From: Apostichopus japonicus
Taxonomy: Eukaryota; Echinodermata; Holothuroidea; Aspidochirotida; Stichopodidae
Assembly: GCF_037975245.1 (NCBI RefSeq)
Contig: NC_092581.1
Coordinates: forward strand, 20,918,303-20,982,302
Reading direction: 5' to 3'
Length of the DNA: 64,000 bases
The position numbers were made by a program, and so were the translations under genes. Below, piece after piece: positions 1-11,100 of this stretch. The notes beneath the pieces were generated by a model. It saw only the letters and a list, made by a program, of their open reading frames with translations, did no database searches and was not told where the DNA came from. Every line of letters starts with the position of its first letter. The first letter of the stretch is position 1.

Positions 1-300
1 TTGTTTCGAATGAGGTGTAACAGGAGTGTTAGACATCCCAAAAATACACACACAGCTTGCTACCGTCGGTAATTAGACACTAGTGTACAGACAATACATA
101 CAGCTACGGTCAATACACACAACACAGTGTACTTAGCAGCAATGTACATCTCAGGTCTAGATAAAAGATAACAAGGTATCACGTTTCATTATACTGTCTG
201 CATAATGTAGCGACAAAAAGAAAACTTCACTTGCAAGCAACGGAAAGTTAACTTTTTCAGAGCGCGGCAAGCGGTTTGGGGCGAGTCTTCAATGCCTGTT
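1..300 (-). mobile_element. Fragment of the TTAA-type DNA transposon family (TE-A)
   Basis: This stretch is similar, in reverse complement, to about 60440-60760. That region belongs to the deleted TE-A copy in LAS1L intron 1. Shared landmarks include the sequence around 230-290 (a Leu/Lys-poor stretch ending in GGGGCGAGTC) and the region near 55-75. Similarity stops near 300, so only an internal fragment is inside the window. No transposase coding is visible. Confidence 0.6.
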
Positions 301-1001
301 TCAAGCGCGGATCCAAAGGGGGTGTACCCGCCCCTTTTTTTTTGCAGCCATATACCTAATTGAGAGTAGCTATATGAGCACAATCTTGCTTGTAACCTTA
401 ATATGCATTAGCCTGCGGTCGGGGGATTCCCTGAAGCCCCTCCCCATCCCCACACGATGGGTATCGGCTTAAAGATCAACGACCTAAGGATCACACACCC
501 TCATTGTTTGTTTTTTTTTCAATGGATCCGCACCTAGATTTGGTGAATTTGTTGACCAAACCGTGATTGCATTTTGTCCCGTTGAAAGACAAACAGCCGT
601 CAGTAAAATTTCAACCTAAGTTTTAGATACTTGTGTTCTAGCAACTTCAGTGACTATAATCACTTTGAACCGGATACGAGCACAAACCACCGTAATCTTT
701 GTAGTACATTGTCTCGAGATACAACAAACGTATGAACGATCCGCATATTAACTATATATAAATATAAGTTTGCCTTTGTCGTTTACCTCCATTTCATTAA
801 CATATAGTCTGTTCAAAGTATCGCTTTCGAGATCCGGCTTTAGAAATCACAAATGATTTCGAGTTGGTAAGCATCATGTTTGATCTCTAGAGTAAGGCAA
901 AATATGTCAACAAAAACAGAACTAGTATTGTTCAATGCAGGTGACAAACGCCTAAGCGGAATTACGACCTTCCTTACCTCGAACCTCTTGACATACAATC
1001 A
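301..1001. other. Non-coding stretch, nothing recognised
   Basis: Only short spurious reading frames on both strands. No protein family, RNA gene or tandem repeat recognised. It could hold distal promoter sequence of the ZC3H12-like gene. Confidence 0.4.
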
Positions 1002-1075
1002 GTGTCCATAGCCTAGTGGTTAGGGTGTCCGCGCACAGAGCGGGGGAGGCCCGGGTTCGAATCCCGGTGGAGGCT
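1002..1075 (+). tRNA. tRNA-like gene or tRNA-derived pseudogene/SINE head
   Basis: The sequence has an exact Pol III box A (TAGCCTAGTGG, 1009-1019) and an exact box B (GGTTCGAATCC, 1054-1064). A perfect 5-bp T stem lies at 1051-1055/1063-1067. The 7-bp acceptor stem (1002-1008/1068-1074) has one G-G mismatch and one wobble. The anticodon stem can form at 1028-1032/1040-1044, but its 7-base loop has C instead of the invariant U33, and the reading at the anticodon position (ACA) is not a normal one. A T5 run at 1082-1086 fits a Pol III terminator. The mismatch and the missing U33 favour a pseudogene or SINE head over a working tRNA. Confidence 0.6.
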
Positions 1076-1126
1076 GGAAGCTTTTTCACTGTTCTTGATT
1101 TTCAACTCATTACGATTTTCAATTAT

Positions 1127-1127
1127 T

Positions 1128-1161
<34 letters not shown>

Positions 1162-1172
1162 TATAGATATAT

Positions 1173-1228
<56 letters not shown>
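1127..1228. repeat. (AT)n microsatellite with an (AG)n insert
   Basis: Nearly pure TA dinucleotide run, interrupted by a short AG run and TAGATA steps near 1147-1170. It lies just 3' of the tRNA-like sequence. Confidence 0.9.
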
Positions 1229-1232
<4 letters not shown>

Positions 1233-1926
1233 CGTTCTTAGTTACATTTGAGTAATAATTTATCAACGGAGGTAAATAATTTTGCTACAAAAACAGTCCT
1301 GAAATTTTAAGTACAAAGAATATTATGACTGCTAAGTAAAATTTCCTAATCTATGCCTATCATATATGAATTGGATCTATCAACAAGAAAATTCCTAAAC
1401 GAATTGAAGCTTATAAAAATTTCCCCCTGCCCTCCCTTATGCCCTCCTCTAACCCCCACCAATCCCCCGATACGTACCCTAACCCCTGTTTCGACTTGGC
1501 CTACGAATAAAATCAAGTTAGGAATCTCAACGGACGCATATCATATTATCATAATCCAGGTAATGCCCTTTGTTTTTGTATGTCAATTTCTGGTACATTC
1601 ACGATTTCTTCAAACAAAATTAATTCACTTCAAATGGTCTGTTTTTTCCAACAAATGTTACTTATCCGACAACATACAGTAAACCTTTGGCGTTCGGAAT
1701 TTCACATAGCGCATAGACTTTGTGCAGCATAACATACACAGCGTACTAATGCAGATATCAAGTACAGAGAACGAGTACAGAAGACCATTTAACTATAACC
1801 TAAATACGCGTAAATTACACTCAGTGGATGTGAATGCCTTCAATGAGTCAACCACCAGCTTTGGTCTACCTTTAATGGCTCTAAAGTTATATTCTTGGAC
1901 TCACATATGCTTTTCCTTGTCCAAAA
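1229..1926. other. Probable promoter and 5' leader region of the ZC3H12-like gene
   Basis: No coding family is recognised in the reading frames at 1353-1682 or 1722-2027. The stretch lies directly upstream of the inferred start codon at 1927 and probably contains the 5' UTR. An in-frame TAA at 1882-1884 limits the coding start. No TATA box is convincing. Confidence 0.35.
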
Positions 1927-2157
1927 ATGGGTCAAGAGTTCATTATACCAGATGGACTAAAGGAACTTTTGGAGTTCCAAAAGGAAAGAATACAAAAATC
2001 GTTCGATGTGAGGATAGCCCTGGTTGATCTTCTTAGGCCCAACTTTGTTGGAGTGCGAGACTATTCCGATAGTGTTGGAACCTCAGAAACGGGAGCCTTT
2101 GGGGACACCATGGTCGCGATTAATGGTCAAAATCCTGAAATGTGTATCAAGGCTATG
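1927..2157 (+). CDS. ZC3H12: ZC3H12-like exon 1 (residues 1-77, KH-like)
   Basis: Starts at an ATG in good context (A at -3, G at +4). It is the first Met after an in-frame TAA at 1882-1884. Ends ...CIKAM before the donor gtaata, phase 0. It joins exon 2 to give IKAM-EYIVSL, a continuous helix of the KH-like fold (strand FDVRIALV, then [14 protein letters not shown]). The join across 14.8 kb rests on phase and fold continuity, so an extra small exon is not excluded. Confidence 0.8.
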
Positions 2158-5100
2158 GTAATATATTAATATTAGGTTATTGACATGTTTATTTCTATTT
2201 CGGAAAATTCACGGTACTTTTGTTAAGTTGGTTGCCAACATTTGATGCATCTGTGTCGTACAGTAACGTTAGGCCAGCTTAGTAGTACCATTACTAGTGT
2301 AGTCTTGGGATGGTAATGCTACCGATACTAGGCCTAACTTGATTTAGATTATTTTCGCTGTAACATTGAAACGGCCTTGCCTATGTTTTCAAAATGATCA
2401 CAGCTTCTACATGCAAGGCATTGTGTCATTTCCATAAATATCTTAGTTAATCACTGTGATCATACACATACCCTCATACGTATACAATTAAGGCCTAGCC
2501 TATCCTACTGCTGAGTTGTATCTAAGTGTTAGTGTTACTGTTAGGATAGACTAGGGCAGTGTAGCGCCATTGTACTGTTTTGTAATGTTGAATATAAAAT
2601 AAACGCTGCTATTTAAGTAAATGATTCCTTATTGACAAAAGCAAAAAGTACTAAAGAGTGAAGTCTGTTTAAGGAATTTTTCTGGACAACCAGGCCTTCC
2701 ATTTTGTTGTCCTAACAGCTTAAACAATGATATACATACACTAGCCCTGAGAGGGATGTATACTATAGGTTGGTAAATAGCACACAAGCTTCATAGAGGC
2801 GGTACAAATTTATCATTTTACCTATTTTGGGAGTATTTAGTTACAATGCAATCTGAATTTGATGTAAACAACTTATGTGATGTTGAAAAACATTTGATAA
2901 CACTATGGAACTTCAAAAGTACTCATAACCTATCACAGCACATTGCTTCTGAATCTGATGCTCCATGCACTGAGAATAAAGGTTATAACACATGGAAACC
3001 CCCTACTAAGTCATTCCAAAAATTGCATTTCTTTTAAAAAAGCTGCAGAGAGTATAATGGATGCAGTTTATTAAAACATCAATGACTGATTGAAATGATT
3101 GTATTTTGAGAATCAAGTTTGCTAATCACAATTTATTGCCAATTGGTGTACAAAATATTTCAACACGAAGCACTTGCTAATTTTGGCTAGGCTTATAGTA
3201 GTTATTAGTTTAGCCAGCTAATGGCATGATATAAGTTTACGAAAGTTAAATACCAAAGAAACTTTCTTTTTGTCTTGGTTCTGGTAAACATAAGGGGTAG
3301 CCAAAGTTCTTAGCCAGGATATCACTAATGTACTCTTTGCTACTATACATGAAATCTGTTTTGTTCATCCCATGATGTCATCTTTTAACATATTTGCCAA
3401 GAAATTTATGGCTCCATTTGATGACAGTTTGTACAGTATTAGACTTGCAGCCTAATTGTTCAACATACTGTAGTTGGTCAAACAAAGTAACACCTTATAT
3501 GTACAACAGAAATAAGAGGAAGGATCTATAGGCTTTTGTCACCCTGTCTGCCCCCTCCCCATCCACCCAATAAATGCTAGCACACAGTTTCATGCATATC
3601 AACTTGGTGGGGAATATGATCGTTTATTTCAATCAAGGTTAGGACAAGTGTTATAGAATACGCACATATTTTTTTCTTACTTTAGCAGGATTCCCCAAAT
3701 GAGTGTTATACAAGTGATTACTGTTTGTGAGTTGTGCAAACAAAAATAACTTACAAAAGCCGATTATAATTTAATACTTGTTTTATCAATGCATGACTTA
3801 AAATGCAATTTGACCATCACTCTGGCAGTATAAAAATATCAGCGGAGTATCAGATAAGCCAATCCAATATTGGCGATATCGGCACAACACTAAGTATAGT
3901 ATTTGTCATTCATTATTCATGCAGTATGGATATATTCATGAACCTTGCCCATTTAGATCACACACCTGTTTTCCATTTAAACAACACTAGTATAGTATGT
4001 GTCATTGCATTCTTCATGTAGTATGGATATGAACCTTGCCCATTTACATCACACATACAGTATGTTTCCCAATTATACAACACTAGTATAGTATGTGTCA
4101 TTGCATTCTTCATGTAGTATGGATATGAACCTTGCCCATTTACATCACACATACAGTATGTTTCCCAATTATACAACACTAGTATAGTATGTGTCATTTC
4201 ATTGTTCATGCAGTATGGATATGAACCTTGCCCATTTAGATCACACATACAGTATGTTTTCCATTTACACAACACTAGTATAGTATGTGTCATTGCATTC
4301 TTCATGTAGTATGGATATGAACCTTGCCCATTTACATCACACATACAGTATGTTTTCCATTTACACAACACTAGTATAGTATGTGTCATTTCATTGTTCA
4401 TGCAGTATGGATATATTCATGAACCTTGCCCATTGAGATCACACAACTGTTTCCCATTTACACAACACTAGTATAGTATGTGTCATTGCATTCTTCATGT
4501 AGTATGGATATGAACCTTGCCCATTTACATCACACATACAGTATGTTTTCCATTTACACAACACTAGTATAGTATGTGTCATTTCATTGTTCATGCAGTA
4601 TGGATATATTCATGAACCTTGCCCATTGAGATCACACAACTGTTTCCCATTTACACAACACTAGTATAGTATGTGTCATTGCATTCTTCATGTAGTATGG
4701 ATATGAACCTTGCCCATTTACATCACACATACAGTATGTTTCCCAATTATACAACACTAGTATAGTATGTGTCATTTCATTGTTCATGTAGTATGGATAT
4801 GAACCTTGCCCATTTACATCACACATACAGTATATTTCCCAATTATACAACACTATAGTATGTGTCATTTAATTTTCATGCAGTATGGATATATTCATGA
4901 ACCTTGCCCATTGAGATCACACAACTGTTTTCCATTTACACAGCACTAGTATAGTATGTGTCATTTCATTTTGCATGCAGTATGGATGAACCTTGCCCAT
5001 TTAGATCACACACACACACACATGTTTCCAATGTAGAGTGTAGGTAGACAGTAGCCTAAACATGTACCCTAAGAAAATGTGAGCCTTACAGTGATGTGAA

Positions 5101-8100
5101 GTATTTACAGGTTTACACCAGTGACTCATAATTTATCCAAAAATATCTTTTATGTCGACATATGGATACAGTGGCATAGCACATTCATTGTATATTTAAA
5201 ATTAAAAGGATTATCTGGTGGCCCAAAGAAGTTACCTTAAAAAATTAGAAATAATTTTCTAAATATGTTGTCAAAGTATGAGAACGCTAATGTTGCATTT
5301 GACAGAGAAACAATTGTTTTATCGTTAAGGATAGACATTTCAAATATGATTTGAACAGTACAGAACGTGACGTCAGCTATGCTAATGCAGATTGCGACAT
5401 AAGCCACCCTCCGCACAGTACCTATACGGTAATCACAACAAAAACCGCGTTTGTATACAGATAAATTTCTTCCTTAATATCCGGTGAAATTTCTTAGAAA
5501 TTAGATATACTGTATGTTTCAAAAACTCCTTAAGCCCCCATATGTATAGTAGATCGGTGGTTTCGTGGTCTTTGTGTAACACAAGGTAAATTTTAACAGC
5601 AGACTCTTCATTGTTTAGGCTATGCAGCTCCAACGTGAAGAATGTTCGCATGTACTGTAGGCTATACTCTAACGTTGACAATCGGACAGTTCTGCGAAGC
5701 CTAAGCTTCTCAGTGCTACATTCTGCTCTGACAACGATTGCGATAAATTTCTTCCATAATTTCCGGTGAAATTTCTTATAAATTAGATATGATTTAAAAA
5801 ACTCCTTAAGCCGCCATATGTAGTAGATCGGTGGTTTCGTGGTCTTTGTGTAACACAAGATAAGTTTTAACAGCAGACTCTTCGATGTTTATACATTGCG
5901 CTATCCAGCTCCAGTGCGAAGAATGTTCGCATGTGTAGGCTACTCTAACGTTTACAATCGGACAGTTCTGCGATTCCGCCAAGTTTCATCTTTCGGTGTT
6001 ACGAATACTTTTCAAGTTTCCTTTTACTGTTAATTTGATCCGTGAATTTTATTTCAGCAATTTCGAAGAGCAGTTTATGAACTGTGGTTTGAGTGTGAGT
6101 GTACTATGTGCAACGCTATACAAGGACACCAACTGGGCATCGTAGGATATACGTTCGCGAGTATGTACGTTGTATATATATTAGGCAATCCAATGCGCTT
6201 ATACGTGAGAGTTTATTTGCTGCGGAAATGGGAGTGCTAACTTCAAGTCACCTGTTTTGCCTATTTGCAAGCACTACGTCAATCACCATATTGAAGCGTT
6301 CGAACAAACGGTACTTTTGGTGAGAAACTGGTGAATTTGAAAACCAGATTTCTACAAGAAGAAAACGTCGAATGGGGACAATTTTTACATGGGGGCAATT
6401 CCGTAAAGTCGGACGTACATTTCGGACAGTTTGTTGATCCATATCTCAATGGCTATATATAGGAGCTAACTTTTCATTTGGGTTTTATGGAACATCTACC
6501 TTGCACTATTCTTGTATGGAGTTTCATTCCTTGTCCATCTACATAAATTACAAAAATACTCAAAAAACCTCCCTGTGACGGACGTACCCAGAGAAAGTGA
6601 CTTTTTCAGATCGTAATTTTCTTTTGAAAATTTCTGTGAATTGGGATGGGATGCAATTTAAAACTACTATACATGTTATGAAGAAGACTCTTAACTACAC
6701 ATATCAGTAAACAAGCAGTTGAAACCTATATCACTTCCCTGCAATATATTCAAAAATTCCTCTGTGACGGACGTACAATTTTTTGTGACGGACGTACACG
6801 TGTGAAATTATATAGTAAATGTACGTCCGTCACAAACAAAAGTGCTACTTGGTATCCCTAAAATTTTAATTTGTGACAGAGCTTTACCCAGAGTTTCCAT
6901 TGTTGACAGATGTACACAATAATGCAGCTCATTTACTTGTGGCTAATGGAACAACTTAGGTAAAAGTAATAGTGAAAAGAAGGTTTACCCTCTCACAAAA
7001 TTTCTATTCTATTGGAAATCTATATTTCACTTTAAGTTTTATGCAAATCATCAATGGTAAGCTCATTTAAAATTTTGTGTGCATCATTTCAAACAATACA
7101 GATGTTAGACCCCTAGGGAGTTGAAGTTCTTTAGTGGGTCAGAATGATGGGTCTTTATTAATGGTATGAGCACCAAACCATTTTTCCTTCACTTTTCTTC
7201 ACACCCTGTTTATTTACTTGACAATTTTTTTTTTTTTTATTAAAATACATACATGCTGCAAGCATCTGTATGGATGACTTAACAGCACATTTCAGCAAAC
7301 AAGAAATTCAGAACTTCAGATGTGTGATACATTGTGTTGTATTGCTTCATGAGTTCTTAGGCTGTGTTCACATTGGATCCCCTGTTCTTAGTCCTGTGTT
7401 GACAATTTAACCGCAAATACTGTATGTTTCCAAAATCTCCTATTTTAGTGTTCACACTTGAACTCATGCTCCAGCTCTGATTTCCCACTCTGAGTCAATG
7501 AAGAGGAAGTTACAATATTTGTATGGTGACTCTCACAAAAGTGCAAATGCACAAAGTGTATGGCAAATTTCTAATAAAGATGAGTGTCACTAACTTCTGC
7601 ATGCAGTGTATATTTTTTCAATATTGAGGTGAAAGTGGGAGAAAGAAGTCAGTGTTATAACACTGTTATAACAAGTGAAGTCAGTGTTATAACCAGGGTG
7701 TGCATACTACAAATAGCTATTCAGCAGTACTGCTGAATAGCTATGAGAGCATTAACTGGCAATAGTTCTTAAATATCTCATGTCAAGATACAGAGATACA
7801 GCGGCACACCCTTGGTTAGTATAGCAACTATGAAACATGTATAAAGGTAATACACACAAACACTGAAGTTAAGGAAGAACCATCTGGTAACTCTGTCCAC
7901 CAACATAAAACTATGAGCAAATGTGGTTCAAAATTAACTTTTCTTCCACATAATGATACCTGAAACCCAACACAAAAGGTAATGAACCTAAAGCAAACGT
8001 AGAACAAATTACATCAAAACAATAACATGCATACTACAGCAGTAACAAAATACTAACAATTGCAATAAAGTTCTTGATGACTCTCAGACAATCTTCCTTC

Positions 8101-11100
8101 TAAAACTGATTTATTATTTACTAAAACTAGTTGAACACAGTGTAAAATATACAGTGTGTTGGATATTGAAAGGAAACCTTATGGTCAGAGGGAAGAATAA
8201 ATGGCAGAACTAAAAGAAACAATGTTGTACACAAACAAATAGTTTGTAGCTAATAGTTCCATATGTCCATGGTTAGTTTGCCTAATAGTGAGTTGAACAG
8301 ACATGGTGTTATGTAGTTTGTTTGCCTTGATCTCCGGTCACTTTGGTCCCCGAGTCTTCACACTCTGGAACTGATACCCCCCAGAACAGGGGACCAACAT
8401 GTCACGGTCTGACCCTGAGAAGGATAGTAATTTACACTAGGATGTTGATCTCGAGCAGGGGATATGATTCGGTCGGATCCCCTCTGTGTGTTTTCTAATG
8501 TGAACAAGGCTTTCAGATGAAAGTGTTATATCAATGTAGACAATAGCATACTGAACATGTGGTTCAATACCATGCCATTTCTTTGATATTTTGCCAAGTG
8601 CTAATTCCAATAACACAAATATATGCTAGTTGACACTGAAGTATGCAATGTTTGCATACCACTACATTTATGCTAATGAAGCAACCACAAAACTACCTAA
8701 TATCTGTGTTAATGACTAAATGGGTTTGATTATTAAATTCAGAGGTACTGTAGTGATAAACATGTTAAAATACATTGTTTATCTAAACAAAAATAATGTG
8801 ACGGACGTACGCGTGACGGACGTACGTGACGGACGTACGAAAATACGTACGTCTGTCACAGCATTTTCTGAAAAAATAAAATCCTAGGGAATAAAGGCAC
8901 ATTATGTAGTTATTGAGTGTTCAAAATGTGCATTGAATTGTAGTTGTCTTGAAATCTGGGTACCTCCTTCTGTATGAAATTTTAAAAAATGTGATTTTTC
9001 TGTGACGGACGTACACATGACAATTTACATTTGTACAAAAAGTTATTCTCAGAAAACTGAAAATCTCTGCAACTTTATCTGTTTGTCAACTGAATCTATA
9101 TATTATATCACTTCAGCAAATACAAGAATATTTATTCCTCTGAAGGCAAAAATAGGCATTTTGTTTTTGGGTAATTTTTGTGAAGCAAATTTGAGATTTT
9201 TTGGGTTGACTAATACACACCTTAATCTGCCTGAAAACAATGTGTTCTGTAAAAATTAGCTAAATATTATGAAACTTCAGAGTTTTAGCTTTCATCTGAT
9301 ACCCTATATGTAATGATTCAACGTTTTTTAAGTTTTGGTGAAAAGGTTTACTAGTTTACGGAACTGCCCATGGTTAGAAAGAGAAAAATAATAACTACAA
9401 GGACAATGTATCAAAATCTTCCACCAGACAATTCCTTTAAGTACTTAAACCAGCATTTTTGAGTCTACTTAGCAATTTTATTAAGCCTTGTAACAATTCT
9501 TCAAACAAGATTGCACATAATTTATGTGGAATCGCAAAATGCCATGCAAATGAGCACATTGCTGTACAATTGCTGAAAGGCATACACTTTATGTACACAG
9601 GAACCATGGTATTTTATGAGAGACAAAGTTGATAGCCTTCAAAACTGCGTTGCAAAAGTTTTAAAACTAAGTATTCCCTGCATCCCCCCCAAGAATGTTT
9701 CCCAAAATAAGAATGTGATAAACGATTCCATTCAGTTTTCAACATTTCACCACCTGAAGACACGTTATTAATCACTCAAGCAGTAACAAGCAAATTGAAA
9801 GTTAAATTAAAAAAAATACAATTTTGCTTGAGCAATCTAAGTACATTGTTACATTATTTTAAGATCAAATACTGAAGTAATACTGAAAAATGATTACAAT
9901 CAACTTGAAAAATTGCTTAAAATGGATATGTCTATAGATTATACACAATTTTGTACAGTTGCAGGCTACATCCTACCTTGGTTTAACCTCAAGAGGATAC
10001 ATGTATGTCACAATATGTGCTGTACATATCTCTACACAAACCTGGTCACCCTACTGTATGTGATGTTGTTTTGGTTGGTTGGATGATATAAAGGAAGGAA
10101 GTAACTAAAGACGTTTGGATGTTGTTACCTTCCGCCTTCAATGGAGCCCTCTCAGTTGGCCCATATTACACCCACACAGGTGAATGTTGGTCTACTTTAC
10201 ACAATACTTAAATTTTACTGTACATATGTAGCCTTCATATACTTTTCTATACTTTCAGCTCAAGTACAACTGGCTAAATTTAAGTTTCATTGTCTTCTCT
10301 ATTCTCTGCAATTTGAAAACAGAGTGCTCTTTGTCCCACAGTACTATTTGTATTCCTTCCCCCTCACCCCCAAAAAGCACACTTCCATCCACTCCCCCAA
10401 ACGCACACACCTCTTTCTCCCCCCCCACTAAACCACAACACACCTTCCACCCCCCACTAAACACACCCACCTCCTCCCCCACTAAACATACACACCACCT
10501 TCTACCCCCTCCCCTTCATAACACACAAATTTTCATCCCTCACCCAATCACACTGTAAATTAGTCCTATTAGTGTGTTATTGTCTATGCTCCAATGAATT
10601 CATATGACTAAAAGTCACAATGCTTTTAATAGTGAAGCTAGAGCTATGACCTCTGTAAGCTTCAGTACTTATTCTATGCCTGTTAATGCCAAATCCTGTT
10701 TAGTTTTCTGTGTGTGCTGTCTTTTTTTTTGTGTTCACCTCAAAAGCCGGATCTATGGGTTTCCAGGGAATGTAGTGGTTAGTCAGTGCTGCTTTATCAT
10801 AAACCGTAGGAGATGTGTTTGTGTGTGTGTGTTGCTGACATTGAGAAGTGACTTCGTATACTGGGTCAACAAGTTTAGTTTGTATATATCTCTTGTTTTG
10901 CATACAAGGAACACATACAGTACTGTAGGCTTACAAGTTTGTCTTTTTTCTCTTTCGGTTAACAGTTTTAAAATGAATTGCTGTGTTTACAAACTTGGAA
11001 ACTAGTCATTTTGAAAAGTATGCCTGGATACAAACTTGAGATTTTCTTTGCTGTGGCTGCATCTTTGGATGGTTTCATAGTTCTCTTATAAATGTTACTC

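Larger units (their letters stand above)
6575..9014. repeat. Nine copies of the motif GTGACGGACGTAC
   Basis: Direct copies start at 6575, 6764, 6785, 8798, 8813, 8826 and 9002. Inverted copies lie at 6821-6833 and 8847-8859 (the latter with one mismatch). They form two clusters, each within about 600 bp of a TE-B end. Facing copies (6785/6821 and 8826/8847) could form hairpins. The pattern resembles subterminal transposase-binding sites. Confidence 0.85.
6393..9369. mobile_element. TE-B: ~3-kb DNA transposon nested in TE-A
   Basis: The ends are inverted repeats GGGCAATTCCGTAAA (6393) and, reversed, GGGCAGTTCCGTAAA (ending 9369). They are flanked by a perfect ATGG duplication (6389-6392 and 9370-9373). 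The related TE-A copy near 59795 has a single ATGG and no insert, an empty site that defines the insertion exactly. GTGACGGACGTAC motifs lie near both ends. No transposase is readable. A 4-bp duplication occurs in several superfamilies, so I assign none. Confidence 0.82.
5206..9436. mobile_element. TE-A: TTAA-flanked DNA transposon carrying nested insertions
   Basis: Both ends lie against TTAA (5202-5205 and 9437-9440). The 16-bp terminal inverted repeats are AAGGATTATCTGGTGG and AGGAATTGTCTGGTGG (three differences). A reversed, deleted copy lies at about 59731-61073, and a fragment at 1-300. A TTAA target is typical of piggyBac and Kolobok elements, but no transposase is readable, so this is a non-autonomous copy. 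Internally, about 5455-5700 is duplicated at about 5740-5950. The stretch 6393-9369 is a separate later insertion. Confidence 0.75.

Noticed and set aside
3958-4868. Minus-strand repetitive frames (147 and 78 codons)
   Set aside because: Product of the 96-bp minisatellite; no conserved domain.
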